64,000 bases of DNA. Origin: Cylicocyclus nassatus (lineage: Eukaryota > Nematoda > Chromadorea > Rhabditida > Strongylidae). The stretch lies in assembly GCA_958299035.1 (NCBI GenBank), contig CATQJL010000316.1, forward strand, positions 24,901,676 through 24,965,675, given 5' to 3'. A program made the translations under genes and the position numbers. The notes below the pieces were generated by a model. The model was not told where the DNA came from. It worked only from the letters and a program-made list of their open reading frames with translations, and ran no database searches. Positions 10,172 to 21,098 of this stretch are shown in pieces. Every line of letters starts with the position of its first letter. The stretch's first letter is position 1.

Positions 10172-13100
10172 TCAGTATCGTAACATCGGCCGCATCTGGT
10201 TGTCGAAGAAGTTGAGGTCCGTGACGACGCCAGCTTCGCGGCACCAACGGACGATGGCCGACCATGTTTCGACGTCCTGCAAAAATTTGACCGAGCCAAT
10301 GATAAAAAGACCGTCCTTACCACGGGACAACGCCACGTTCAGCCTTTTTTCGTCCGAGAAAAACGTCCTCGTGGTCCTTGTTTCCATTTGTGTCCTGGTG
10401 GTACACAGAATGACTACGGATCGTTCAGATCCTTGCGCACTGTCGACCGTGCCCACTGTGACGCCGGTTGCCTGCAATGTGGACTCGCATAGGAACTTTT
10501 GGTCGCGGTATAGACAAATGACTAGAATATCATCAGCCCGCATGCCTACCGCCATGAGGTGACGGACGAGTACCAATACCGCATTTGCCTCGATGTCATT
10601 GCTGTGGGATCCCGTTACTGATTTCACCGAGTGGCTCGCTACATCGACCAAAGCCACCGGAATGCGCCCGTTAGGCATTCGAGTTCTTGAGAGAAGTCCT
10701 TGACGCTGATGCGTGGGAGTTCCACACACTAGGCGCCCGTCGTAGAATAGGTCCGAGTTTAGGTGCATCATTTCCGCGTGCGGTCTATAGACCGTACTTA
10801 CCGTGCAAATTGGTACATTTCCGTTTACGTGGGCTACATCCAAAACTGAGCGGGAGCTTACCTCTACCGCTAGCGGGATAGTGTGCACTCCAATGTAAGG
10901 TGGCAGCTGCTTGCTATCACCGATGAGGGTGAAGCGCGCGTTCTGGAATCGCGACAGCATTGCCATTAGCGCAGCTTCTGGGATCATGGAAGCTTCATCT
11001 AGGAGAACGCACTTCCATGAGTTCCCAATGGTTCTCCAGAGCCCTTTTTTCGATGTAAGATTTAGCGCAGCGGCGATTGTGCACAAGTATACGTTAGGCT
11101 TGTAGATCTTCAAAAAATGCGCCGCTAAGATTTTTACCTGCTCCGATGAGTTTTCCTCTAGGATAAGTAACCTCTTGTGCTCGTTTGATAGAACCTGTCT
11201 CTCCGTCCCTGTGAAGACGAATTCCCGCATTTCTTGGCGACTTTCGGCAAACTGCTTGAACTTGCGGTACATCGTATCACTCAGAAGATGACCGTGCGTG
11301 TTGTGGAAGTTTTCCATTAGCGTGTTCAACGCATATGGCGATTCGTTGTCGGGATCTGAAGCCATTATGTCGTTTACATACCTGACTGGTCTGATTAGGT
11401 CTGATTGCAGTTGTGCGATCTTTGATCCGATCACATCAAGTGCGCTGTTTTGTACCGCAGCTACGAGAATTTTCTCGTCGTTTTCCACTGCTTCAAGGGC
11501 CATAACTGCTGTACAAAGTGATTTACCAGCGCCGTAAGCGCTATCAACGACCATGATAGGGAAATTCTTGTTGAACGTGTTCACGGCGTTAACTTGATGG
11601 CGATTGAGCTCTACTGGGTTACCTGCCACGTTCACTGAAATACTTTCTCTTTCTGGACGTTCGATCCCTTCGAGGTCTATATCGCCTGAAAGTAATGCTC
11701 GGGCTGAATTCCATCCCAAAGTTCCTGGATGGAACAAATTGGATAATGTGGAAGCTTCGAGCATTTTAAGGACTGGATTGGCCCTTTCTTCCATTGTGTT
11801 CAACGACGTAGCCACTGAAATACGTCTCGTCCTAGAATTAACCAAGTAGGTTCGGAAGCGTACTCCTGAATTAGTCTGAAGCTTTGCGGTGACCTGGAAT
11901 TCGGAGGCGCCCATGTTAATGTGGACAATTTGTCCTTCTAAGAAATCTGACATGTACGCTCCTCTTACCATTCGTCCTACTGCCCAACCTGACTTCCTGC
12001 CTATTGGGATAGAAAACGTAGCTTTAATAGGGAACTCGTTCAGATCTGCTGATTCCCAGACGGTTGGATGTACTGCTGCGTCGGTAGTGGCCTTGATAGC
12101 AGCGGCAATGGCTCCACAGGCCGTGCTATAGAGGGGTTCGAGGAAGTGAATAACCTCACCGGGACTGGTGCTAAACAGCTCAAAGCGCGATAACTTGCTC
12201 TCCACCAGTTCTCGATGGTCATTGCTGTTCCTGCGGATGTCGAAAGGTACCGGTGCCGGACTACTGTGGTACGGTACTTCTGCAATGTAAGCGTAAAGTT
12301 CGTTAGCTTTTCGCGCTTCGCAACAGAAGACCATGTAGTCGAGTTGCCGTGCTCTAAATGGTGCAACTATGAACGAGTTTGCTTCCAAGCTATTGAACTC
12401 CTGTGGATTCTCCATGCGGAAATCCGTTATTGTTACCAGTCGACGGTGTCCCTGCATGCATATGCGCGCCGAGTCAGTATTAACACTCACCACAAATCCT
12501 AACGTGGGTACCAATTCACGGTGGATCAGCGCGAATCTGTCCACGCGCCAGACAGTTGCCTGTCGGATCTGGAACGCTTGTTCAATGTTCTGCGGCGCTT
12601 GTACCTTACCGGATTTGAACTTTACCGTTACTGCCAGGCTGTATACCCATATCAAATCGCCTATCATCATTTTTGAAATATCGATGCCTCTTTTACCTGT
12701 CGCGATGTTGATTGCAAAAGGGTCGATTGTGATTACGACTAAGTCCAGCCGGTTTGGCAGGGGTACTTCGAAATGTACTGACTCCAATTTCGCGCCGTTG
12801 CCAAAAAGTGACTTAATGCGGTATAAAACTGGCTGTAGCTCACCATCATATACCAGTCCATGGACACATTTCGAGAGTTCTTCTTTCGTCCCCATGTCGG
12901 CGGTCGCCATCGTTGGTAGGGGCTGTCCATTCCTACGTAATGTGACAATTTCATCGTACCTGTTTCTGTTTCGGAACGATTCGATTGCCACTGGTCCCAC
13001 TGCCTCCAAAATAGTCACTTTGGAGCGCAATGACTTCGGAATACCTCCGACTGGTGATGGAAATAATCCTTCCACTAGTCCGCTGTACCCGGATGCTGGA

Positions 13101-13922
13101 ATGCGTTCAAACTGATCTGCATTCAAATCAGTGTTGTAGTAGGGCGATTCGACCGGCGATAGTTTTCCTTCTAAAAGATCTGCAAATGGGTGACTAGTGA
13201 AATACTCAAGCTCCCTTCTGGCGTGCGCGTCTTTGCGCCTTCTGTCGGTATCTTCACGACGATGGAAAACCTTTTTGGGTTCCGACCAAGTTTCCTCCAC
13301 AGCGGCTGGTGTGAGAGAAGTATTCTCAACCAACTTGGCCAGAGCGCCTTCTACCTGTGCGCTCATTTTAGACATTTTCGCAGGATGAGCATACTCTTCG
13401 CTCTCCGAATCTGAAGGCGATCGCGAGTAGCTACGATCCTTCCTGGTACGTGTTTTGGGCGCCGATCCCTTTACGGTGATGGGCTTCTTACTACAACAAG
13501 GCTCATCCTCTGATGAGGACGAATCCCCACAAATGTTTGGTATTTTTTGACTTTTTTGTTTTGCTGGTCCCTTCGAAAAGGTGACGAGCTGTACCTGAGT
13601 GTCCTGTGATTCCGTTGCCATCGGAGGTTTGGCATCAGGAGCGATCGAGGACGTTTCCCCATCCTTTGCACTCGACGACTCGGTGATCGACGTGGTCAAG
13701 GACGTCTCTACGTCCTGAGCGTCGATCTTCTCCTCCTCCAGATGCACATCACCTGGTGATGTCTCCGAAACTGCAATATACTATGTTTAGGGATTAAGAT
13801 CAAATTCTTGTTGGTTATGAATTTTACATACCACAGGATTCGGGTGCTACAGTTGGTGTTGTCGGAGGTTCCTCTGACGAGGTAACGTCCATGGAAACGT
13901 TGGAAGCAAGATAGTCAGACAT
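10172..13922 (-). CDS. UPF1-like superfamily 1 helicase of the retroelement, 2 exons, 1229 aa
   Basis: Exon 1 is 13832-13922 (ATG at 13922-13920), intron 13771-13831 (GTATGT..TTGCAG), exon 2 is 13770-10172; phases match. SF1 helicase motifs in order: Walker A AYGAGKS (about 775-781), Walker B LLDEASMIPEA (about 953), motif III GDSKQLPP (about 981-988), motif V GTVDSAQGSE (about 1136), motif VI RLNVALSR (about 1173-1180), the DNA2/NAM7/UPF1 signature. The first 200 residues are Ser/Asp/Glu-rich low complexity with basic patches; the middle 500 match nothing I recognise. A TATTCCAG acceptor lies just before the ATG (exon edge 13925). It sits between integrase and the 3' LTR, where retroviruses keep accessory genes. 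Role unknown; RNA/DNA unwinding or escape from RNA surveillance is speculation. The frame is intact, so recently functional. Confidence 0.88.
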
Positions 13923-13925
13923 TAT

Positions 13926-14251
13926 CTGGAATACGAAATTCTGAGATTTTGGCGGTTTTTAAGTAATGACGAGTTATTTTACGGCGATGAGCAGTAAAAA
14001 AATGGAGAAAATCGCGAAATTGAAAGTGAGCGAATGGAAAATGTAGAAAGAACGATGATGTTAAATCTTAGTGAAAACGAGGACTTTGAGGAGTGGAAGC
14101 GTGCGTTGGAAAACAAAGAGGAAAAAAAATGTTGGTGGTAAAAGGAAAAAACGAATCAAAATCGTTGTCGTCGGGTTTGTGGAAGACCTGAAACAGTGCT
14201 TTTTCCTGAAATAATGTTTGCAACTTTTCTATCATTTCGTACAGTTATATC
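13926..14251 (-). other. Spacer between integrase and helicase genes
   Basis: About 325 bp, AT-rich, no reading frame. It ends at a minus-strand TTTCGTATTCCAG splice acceptor just upstream of the helicase start codon, compatible with a subgenomic spliced mRNA. Confidence 0.5.
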
Positions 14252-14767
14252 TCATGTATTTCTCCTAGAGCGTAAATTGTATCCGTGAGATTCTACTTCT
14301 TCGACTGGCGTAATTTCTGTGAGAGTTGTGGGTGGGTGGTCATAACCTATAATTTCTTCCTCAGGACTTTCTTTTATGCAGTTTTCCTCTTCTGGTATCA
14401 CTGGAAGCGTGGATGCTGGGCCCGTGTAATCCACTACTTTTTTGATTTGGTTTAGGTGTACCCTACGAGGTTTTGATTGCGGCGCAGTGATACTAACAAT
14501 TACTGCATGAGGATGTTCCAATTTTACCACCCTAAATTGACCGATCCAGGGGAAACACAATTTTCTGGCCAACCCTTGCTTGTTGGTGTAGTTACGGAAT
14601 AAAACGCGATCTCCTTCTTTGATTTCCGTTGGTCTAGCGGTCTTATCGTACTGATCTTTCATTTTTTGCTTATAAGAACGCGCATGTTCTGCTGCGTTAG
14701 ACCAAGCCAAATGTAATGCGGAAATAAGCTGCGCTTTATACTCAGAAGTTTCGTCAAAGTTAGGCAT
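14252..14767 (-). CDS. Integrase C-terminal (GPY/F) part, separate frame
   Basis: 171 aa. It begins MPNFDETSEYK, contains GDRVLFRNY and FPWIGQFRVVK, the GPY/F-like module that follows the gypsy integrase core, and ends YNLRSRRNT, a tail common in Ty3/gypsy integrases. It lies in a different frame from the RT/integrase ORF, whose stop (TAA within CGCGCGTAAAAATGCC) is 3 bp away. It is either an indel-split integrase or a separately initiated product. It is normally part of the same polypeptide, so an indel or sequencing error is the simplest reading. Confidence 0.8.
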   Translation of the reverse strand: MPNFDETSEYKAQLISALHLAWSNAAEHARSYKQKMKDQYDKTARPTEIKEGDRVLFRNYTNKQGLARKLCFPWIGQFRVVKLEHPHAVIVSITAPQSKPRRVHLNQIKKVVDYTGPASTLPVIPEEENCIKESPEEEIIGYDHPPTTLTEITPVEEVESHGYNLRSRRNT

Positions 14768-14769
14768 TT

Positions 14770-16893
14770 TTACGCGCGTTGTGGCATCAAAATCCTATCT
14801 ACTGTGAAAATTGGATCCCTACCAAACATTAAAAAGAAAGGTGACTCACCTGTCGCTTCGTTGATGGTGGTATTGTAGCAGAATGTGACACAGGGTACGA
14901 ATAGGTCCCAGTCCTCTTGCTTTTCGTTGATGAATTTTGACAGCATGACCTGAAATGTTCCAAATGTTCTTTCTGTTGCGCCATTACCCATAGAATGATA
15001 CGGTGTAGCTAGTTTTTGTTGTATATTGAGGAGATTGCAAAATTCTTGGTAGAAATGCGAGGTAAAACTAGAAGCTTGGTCAGAGATCAATTCAGTCATT
15101 GTTCCATATTTCAAAACACATTCTGTGAAAAGTGCATGAGCGATAGTAACTGCTTTTGCATCAGGTAAAGGCGTAGAAATCACGTACCTGGTAAACCAAC
15201 AGACGATATTCAAAATGTACTTGTTACCTCGATCTGTAGTTTTGAGAGGTCCACATAAGTCGAGTCCAACTTTGGCGAAAACGGCTTCGCTGTGAACTGG
15301 AATAAGTTGTTCTTTATATGCTGGTTTAGGTTTTCTGCGCATTTGACATGTGAGACAGCTTTCGCACCATTTTTGTATATCACTATAGATTGTAAACCAA
15401 TAATATTTGCGCAAAATTTTGGCTAACGTTTTTCGCCAACTGACGTGACCTCCAGAAAGTGCGCTAGAATGGTGAGCTTCAAACAGCAAATGTCGTAATG
15501 ATTGAGGTACCAATAAAAGTAGTTTTACCGTGTCTTTTCGTTCAAACTGGTAATATAAGCAACCGTCAGATTTTATAACTGTTTTGTTTGCCGTCTCTGA
15601 TACTTCTTTTTTTGTTTGCTCGTCAGTAGAGGGCTCTAGATTTTCAGCGGTTTTTAGCTGGAAAACTAAACTTAGAAAATTGTCAGATTTTTGTTCATCT
15701 GCGAAGTTGATAGCGTGTTCTAGACCTTTGACGAATGTTTTTCTGGGAAATGGTGAGGATTTGGGTTTTACACCTGTAGCCAAGCAGAATGTTTGTAATC
15801 TAACAGGAAATTCAATGATATCTTGCAGTTCGTCCCTAACTTCTGGAATTTCGCTTTTATCCTCGAAAATGCGCGACAATGCGTCGGCTACCGTATTCTT
15901 TTCGCCTTTTACGTGTACAACTTTGATGTTGTAACTCTGCAGCTCAATTATCCACCGCGCAAGGTTATCATGCGTTTTGCTTTTATTCAGTAGAAATGTT
16001 AGCGGCTTGTGATCACTATGCAAGACTACTTCAGACATACAGATATAGGGTTTGAATTGGCGTAACGCATATATAATCGCACCTAGTTCTACTTGTACCG
16101 CGGGCCAGCGACGCTCACTATCGCTCAAAGTGCGGCTACAGTACGCTATGGCATAATATTTACTTGGCCCCGTTTCGTGTTCCTGCATTAGAGCACCCGC
16201 TTGAGCTACCAGACTAGCATCCGTAAAGATGTGGAACGGTTTATTGTAGTTTGGGTACCCAAGAATAGGCTTTTGTAATAACGCATCTCTAAGTTCTACG
16301 AAGGCGGCTTCCTGCTTATCAGTCCACTGAAATTTATTGTCCTTACGCGTTAGCCAAGTAAGCGGCTCAGCGATATTTGCGAAATTTGGGATAAATTTCC
16401 GAAAGAATCCTACCATGCCCACAAAACGCTTAACTTCTTTGACATTGCGCGGGGTGGGAAATTCTCTTATGGATCGGGTATTCGCCTCCGCGGGAGAATA
16501 GCTATGCATATTGACCGTATGCCCCAGGAACGTAATTTGATGTTTAGCGAAGACACATTTTTTGGGCGACGCTTTTAGGTGGAATTCGCGCAGGCGTGTT
16601 AATACTTTTTGGATAGCGCTGAGATGGGATGGGAAATCTTTACTATAGATGAGAATGTCATCAATATATGTAAGCACATTATCCTCTAGGCCCCCTAACA
16701 CGCGGGTCATTATGCGCGCAAAATAACTGCTGGCAGACTTAAGGCCAAATGGTAAGTGTGTCATTTGATACACGCGGTTCTCAGTTATTACGCCGCATTT
16801 ATAACTACTTTCGTCATCTAGTGGCAGTTGTAGGTAGCCACTAGCGAGATCTAGAGTGGTGTAATACTTATTTCCACCAATTTTCTCTAGCAC
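14770..16893 (-). CDS. Reverse transcriptase (main part), RNase H and integrase core
   Basis: 707-aa frame. RT: LDLASGYLQLPL, FGLKSASSYFARIM and the catalytic YIDDILIYS (about residue 77). RNase H: HIFTDASL, VHVKGEKNTVADALSR. Integrase: HH-CC zinc domain (AHHSS..H..CESCLTCQM) and DDE core (GLDLCGP, ISDQASSF, GATERTFG). The N-terminal RT fingers lie in the preceding ORF in another frame, and the C-terminal integrase tail lies in the next. The first codon shown is just an in-frame start inside RT; the PDPYPIPRIDD segment is read in this frame upstream of it. Copies DNA from the element RNA and inserts it. Confidence 0.9.
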   Translation of the reverse strand: MLEKIGGNKYYTTLDLASGYLQLPLDDESSYKCGVITENRVYQMTHLPFGLKSASSYFARIMTRVLGGLEDNVLTYIDDILIYSKDFPSHLSAIQKVLTRLREFHLKASPKKCVFAKHQITFLGHTVNMHSYSPAEANTRSIREFPTPRNVKEVKRFVGMVGFFRKFIPNFANIAEPLTWLTRKDNKFQWTDKQEAAFVELRDALLQKPILGYPNYNKPFHIFTDASLVAQAGALMQEHETGPSKYYAIAYCSRTLSDSERRWPAVQVELGAIIYALRQFKPYICMSEVVLHSDHKPLTFLLNKSKTHDNLARWIIELQSYNIKVVHVKGEKNTVADALSRIFEDKSEIPEVRDELQDIIEFPVRLQTFCLATGVKPKSSPFPRKTFVKGLEHAINFADEQKSDNFLSLVFQLKTAENLEPSTDEQTKKEVSETANKTVIKSDGCLYYQFERKDTVKLLLLVPQSLRHLLFEAHHSSALSGGHVSWRKTLAKILRKYYWFTIYSDIQKWCESCLTCQMRRKPKPAYKEQLIPVHSEAVFAKVGLDLCGPLKTTDRGNKYILNIVCWFTRYVISTPLPDAKAVTIAHALFTECVLKYGTMTELISDQASSFTSHFYQEFCNLLNIQQKLATPYHSMGNGATERTFGTFQVMLSKFINEKQEDWDLFVPCVTFCYNTTINEATGESPFFLMFGRDPIFTVDRILMPQRA

Positions 16894-16931
16894 ATCGTCG
16901 ATGCGGGGGATTGGGTACGGATCAGGGAGTG

Positions 16932-19900
16932 TTAAGTTACTTCATTAATTGGGCGGCGCATGTCTAAACATACGCGCAGGGAATTATCCTTTTTACGTAC
17001 TACCACTAAATTATGCACCCACGGAGTATGTGACTCTTTCATTACCCCACACTTCAAAAGCATATTTACATGTTTCTGCAGTTCTTCGCGGTATTTTACT
17101 GGGACACGATATGGGCGAATGCGCGCTGGTGGATCATTATTGGTGTAAATGTGCACCTTACCAGCTGTACAGCTACCTATGTCATACTGATGTCTTGAAA
17201 ATACATCGGCGAATTCTATAAGCAAATTTGCCAACTGCTCGCGTTCTACATCGCTTAGATCGCTGTTATCAAGGTCTACGCGATAACTAGGGTCGTCGTT
17301 AGTTAATTCGCTTACACAAGAGATCGCGGGCATTGGCGTATCATGTAATTCACTTACAGTAAGACCCTCTTGGACAACTTCGGAAGCGTTAGCTAAACGC
17401 ATTCCCGCGTATAGAGTAACCGGTTGGTTTGTGGGATTTGTCACCAAGATATATGGTGTTTTAGAATCGATTATGGATGGAGCTACTATGAGGTCCTTGT
17501 CTTTTAGTTTTGCGCTTTGCGATACCAATACAAAATCATTTCCTAAGTTTGTGGGCGGGGCCGTACATGCTACAAAAGTTTCTGTATTGGGCTGAATGCA
17601 TACTGTATCCTTGACTCTTATTGGGTATTCCAAATCAACATCATTGTTCTTTGTGAAGGGTGCTCCCAGTGGTAATACCGTACTGCCAAAAGATACTTGT
17701 TTGCTTTGATAGTCAATAGTCATGGGTGGTAATTGCGAAAGGACATCGTGCCCCAAAATTACTTCGTAGTTGGAGTCTACATTGGGTACGCAATGGCCCT
17801 TAGTAAAATGCAAAATTGAGTAAATTTGGGTGTCACCTATCTCAAATTTAGCCCTTTTTGAGCCCGCCATTGGTATAGGTGTTCCCGCCATACCTAAAGC
17901 TGCTCTTGTTTGAGCCTTATCGAGGTGGAATATTCCCAACGCTGCGCATAACCCATCAGATGCTAACGTTATTGTGGACCCCGTGTCAACTAGCGCTGAT
18001 ACATTAATGTCATTGATTTTGATTCTTATGTGCGCAGATGTGACTGGGTGTACAAGGGATACATGGCAGACTTTAGGAAAGTCGTAAACTTTAGTTGCCG
18101 CTAGTTGGAATACTCCAGAAGAATTATTTGAATTGTTTGGGGCGGGAATACTTTGATTCCCTGAGTTATGGTTACGCAGATATTGTAGGAAATTTACTGG
18201 TGTTTGAATGGAGAGGTATAACATGAGAGCGCGTGAAAGGGCCTGCAGGGTAATGATAGCACAACATATTGTGACCCATGGTTGATAAATGTATGACACT
18301 ACGTAACTGAGTAAAGAATATGTCGGTACGTTGGCTACGGTAGCTGCCAGGGATGTGTGCAACTGGTGGACATTAGAGCTATCTAAGTGCGCATTTAAAG
18401 TCGCTTCATTAGCCTCAAGGGTTGCCCAAAGCTCACTAAATTGTTGCTCGGGGACGAACTCACTTAGATTAGTAATAACTAAATTGTGAAATAGGGTCAA
18501 AGCTGGCTTCACAGAATTAGGTGAATAATCACTAGAAAGTTGCAGAGTTGTGATTTCAGAGGAAGGTATAGATTCAAAGATATATGTGGATGGATAAAAT
18601 TTTAGAATGGAATTGTTGCAAGGGATTTCGAATGATAAATGTTCGGAGCAAGGAATAGAATCTGCATTATTGGTCAAAACTCCCGTTACGGGATCGATGA
18701 ATGTTTTCCATTGAGATTTATTAGGTAAGTTAACAATGACAGAGGGGCGTGAGAAGCAAGAAGAGTTAAATTTTACTAAAGAATATAACGACGGAGGAAT
18801 TAGTGTGCAGGCTTGCGTACCAATAATGTTTTCGCCTATAAAGTTCGCTTTGATATCGGAACGCTGTAAAATATTGCGCATGGCTATAGTGGGATTAGCC
18901 GAGATAGCGGCTGTCAAGGACATGCTCAGAGAATTCATGGATTTGCACAATGAAAGAATCGAATGATGCAGAGAAGTGCTTAAAGAATTATGCATAGTAT
19001 CTTCTACGGCTAAGAGCTGAGCGGCTAATTGATTAGTAGTAGCAACGCCAACCTGTTGCAAAAAGGTTGGCTGTGATTGTCTTTTTGGACGAGAGGGAGA
19101 GTTATAAAATTGGACGGCATAGCCCTGATCAGTGAGAGTGAGAGTGTGAGAACAATCAAGGAAATGAGATTCAAGAGAAGGGAATGAGAGCGCAAATTCT
19201 TTACTATCGCTTAACCAGACTTTGTCTACCAAAGTACCCTTCATGGGGGCAACTAAAATATACTTACATTTTTCCTCTGATTCTGGTGTCCAAATCACGG
19301 CCGCTCCATCCTTGGTTGTGCATGATCCGTCTTCGTAGCGGCATCCCTGTAGTGGCCCAATCGTGCTGTCTAGTGTTGGGGAATCGTGATATCCATATAC
19401 TGTAGCCTGGAATACAACACAATTCGAAACGGTGGTAGTATAATCCGAACAGCAATGAAAAGGAGCGGAAGGCCATACAATTTCAAGTTTATTTGAAGTT
19501 TTCCAAACAGTGCCTACTGCCGAAAGTTCACCATGAGCACACGCTTTGTGACTAATCATGTGTCGACACACCCCTTCTGAGACTGTCTGCTCTTTCGTTA
19601 CAGTATTTTGTGAGCGAGCACCAAAGAAGTTTACCGAATAAATGACAGTCTGAGTAATTATTCTACAAACATTTGCCACACTTTTATATCTAATGGTGTT
19701 GGGTCTGAAAACTTTGATTTTCATTGGATGGGCTGTTGCAGACCAACTAGGCAATAATTTAGTACAATTTATTTCGGATGGTATTTTCCAGTAAGTAACG
19801 GGTGACTTATGAGAGCATAGATACGCAGGAGGCAATTCAAAAGCAGAGGCTTGAGCTGCCAACGCAAGCACCACTAGCATAGTATACGGAAGTTTAGAAG

Positions 19901-21098
19901 AATTGGACGATGAGGAAAATGTGCGTCGAGATGTCTCTTCGCTATTGCTATGAGTGTTTTGTTCACGGGTTGCATACGCAATGTCTGCTAACGCGTTGTT
20001 TCTGGCGATTAGCGCCGCAATATGAGCATCTTTTTCCTCGAACAGAGATTGGTTACACGGATTAGTGGTATCTGGCGCTGGGGTCTGCTCAACTGCTAGC
20101 ACATTAGACCTGTCATAAGTATCTGGATGTTGTTGAGATATCGGATTACGTTGCGCAATAGGTCTAGAGTGATCTATGCGTTCTCTTGGATTCTGTCTAT
20201 AATTTGAATTTGGTTGGGGGTTATTCCTGATGGGGAACTGACGCCTATTGTTAAAGTTATTACGTGGGGGAGGCATGCTAGTACGACATACATTAGCAAA
20301 ATGACCGTTTCTACCGCACTTATAGCATGTTACGTTAGAATTTTGAGGACGTACCCCAGCGGATCTATTGAATCCATTTGAAAACTGCCTTACCTCTCTT
20401 GGTCTGAAGTTGTCGGCCATTGGTGGATCCATTCTTTCTTGAATGGTTTCCGGTGTCGTTCTTCTCGTCAGGTCGGCCTTCGGGACGAATATGTGCAGCT
20501 CTGGATGGTAGACCAAGTTGTTGTCGGATGCTTCCTTGTGGAGCGCTTCATAATCCGCCGCTTTCTCCAGGGCATCCTCAAAAGTTTTACATTTATGTGG
20601 TCGAACAAAAAATTTCAAGTCTAATCTTAGGCGATCCACAAACTCTTCCAGAAGTTTTTGTTGAATTTTAGTTTGAGGTTCGTGGCGCATGAAGTTATAC
20701 ACGGCCTTTTTTATGCGCTTACTGTAAGAATAGACATCTTCCCCTACGTTTTGCCTACAATTAGCTAATTCGCGTTTGGCAGCATCCTGAAACTGTGGTT
20801 TCTCAAAATGCGAGCGAAGAAATGAAATGATTTTGTCATAGTTATTCCTATCTTCAGGTTGCATTTCATCTATAACATCGCGCGCCTCACCTCTTAGAGT
20901 TGCATACAGCGTATTTACTTTACCTTGCTCGGGAAGTGGGACTACGGAAGTGCGTATGATGTCTTCAAACTGACGATGCCATTCGTTAAAGTCTTGGAAA
21001 TTTTCCCCAGAAAAATAATCTATGTGTTTAGGTGCGAGCTTCCCGAGGGTAAGGCCGCTATAAGCTTGAGATAAGGCATTAACCTCGGTTGAGGACAT
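16932..21098 (-). CDS. Gag - env-like glycoprotein - protease - RT N-terminus polyprotein, 1388 aa
   Basis: Single uninterrupted frame. Residues 1-230: capsid-like Gag (HIDYFSGE..F..W..QFE, a Ty3/gypsy-type matrix/capsid start). CX2CX4HX4C zinc knuckle at 258-271. Residues about 403-962: envelope-like glycoprotein, annotated separately. Aspartic protease with LVDTGSTI near 1036. RT fingers start (IRPYRVP..LLKCGVMKESHTPW..VVVRKKD..VCLDMRRPI), ending in a stop at NEVT. The RT continues one frame over at PDPYPIPRIDD, so one base is missing or a frameshift is used; no classical slippery heptamer is visible. In-frame coding potential extends upstream of this ATG for 67 codons to a CTTAG acceptor at 21302-21303. 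An env domain inside the gag-pol frame is unusual. Confidence 0.88.
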   Translation of the reverse strand: MSSTEVNALSQAYSGLTLGKLAPKHIDYFSGENFQDFNEWHRQFEDIIRTSVVPLPEQGKVNTLYATLRGEARDVIDEMQPEDRNNYDKIISFLRSHFEKPQFQDAAKRELANCRQNVGEDVYSYSKRIKKAVYNFMRHEPQTKIQQKLLEEFVDRLRLDLKFFVRPHKCKTFEDALEKAADYEALHKEASDNNLVYHPELHIFVPKADLTRRTTPETIQERMDPPMADNFRPREVRQFSNGFNRSAGVRPQNSNVTCYKCGRNGHFANVCRTSMPPPRNNFNNRRQFPIRNNPQPNSNYRQNPRERIDHSRPIAQRNPISQQHPDTYDRSNVLAVEQTPAPDTTNPCNQSLFEEKDAHIAALIARNNALADIAYATREQNTHSNSEETSRRTFSSSSNSSKLPYTMLVVLALAAQASAFELPPAYLCSHKSPVTYWKIPSEINCTKLLPSWSATAHPMKIKVFRPNTIRYKSVANVCRIITQTVIYSVNFFGARSQNTVTKEQTVSEGVCRHMISHKACAHGELSAVGTVWKTSNKLEIVWPSAPFHCCSDYTTTVSNCVVFQATVYGYHDSPTLDSTIGPLQGCRYEDGSCTTKDGAAVIWTPESEEKCKYILVAPMKGTLVDKVWLSDSKEFALSFPSLESHFLDCSHTLTLTDQGYAVQFYNSPSRPKRQSQPTFLQQVGVATTNQLAAQLLAVEDTMHNSLSTSLHHSILSLCKSMNSLSMSLTAAISANPTIAMRNILQRSDIKANFIGENIIGTQACTLIPPSLYSLVKFNSSCFSRPSVIVNLPNKSQWKTFIDPVTGVLTNNADSIPCSEHLSFEIPCNNSILKFYPSTYIFESIPSSEITTLQLSSDYSPNSVKPALTLFHNLVITNLSEFVPEQQFSELWATLEANEATLNAHLDSSNVHQLHTSLAATVANVPTYSLLSYVVSYIYQPWVTICCAIITLQALSRALMLYLSIQTPVNFLQYLRNHNSGNQSIPAPNNSNNSSGVFQLAATKVYDFPKVCHVSLVHPVTSAHIRIKINDINVSALVDTGSTITLASDGLCAALGIFHLDKAQTRAALGMAGTPIPMAGSKRAKFEIGDTQIYSILHFTKGHCVPNVDSNYEVILGHDVLSQLPPMTIDYQSKQVSFGSTVLPLGAPFTKNNDVDLEYPIRVKDTVCIQPNTETFVACTAPPTNLGNDFVLVSQSAKLKDKDLIVAPSIIDSKTPYILVTNPTNQPVTLYAGMRLANASEVVQEGLTVSELHDTPMPAISCVSELTNDDPSYRVDLDNSDLSDVEREQLANLLIEFADVFSRHQYDIGSCTAGKVHIYTNNDPPARIRPYRVPVKYREELQKHVNMLLKCGVMKESHTPWVHNLVVVRKKDNSLRVCLDMRRPINEVT
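18213..19892 (-). other. Envelope-like glycoprotein domain inside the gag-pol ORF
   Basis: Residues about 403-962 of the polyprotein. It opens with a signal-peptide-like segment (LPYTMLVVLALAAQASAF), then a Cys-rich ectodomain with many N-glycosylation sequons. A furin-type site SRPKRQS at about 669-675 would separate two subunits. The C-terminal subunit has a helical Leu/Ser/Asn-rich part and ends in a hydrophobic anchor at about 926-962 (YVVSYIY..CCAIITLQAL..LMLYL). Known env-carrying elements place this gene after pol, usually expressed from a spliced RNA; here it lies between nucleocapsid and protease. I cannot assign it to a known viral glycoprotein family. Confidence 0.7.

Noticed and set aside
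12369..13115. 248-aa plus-strand open frame
   Set aside because: Antisense to the helicase exon; the helicase frame has clear motifs and this one has none.
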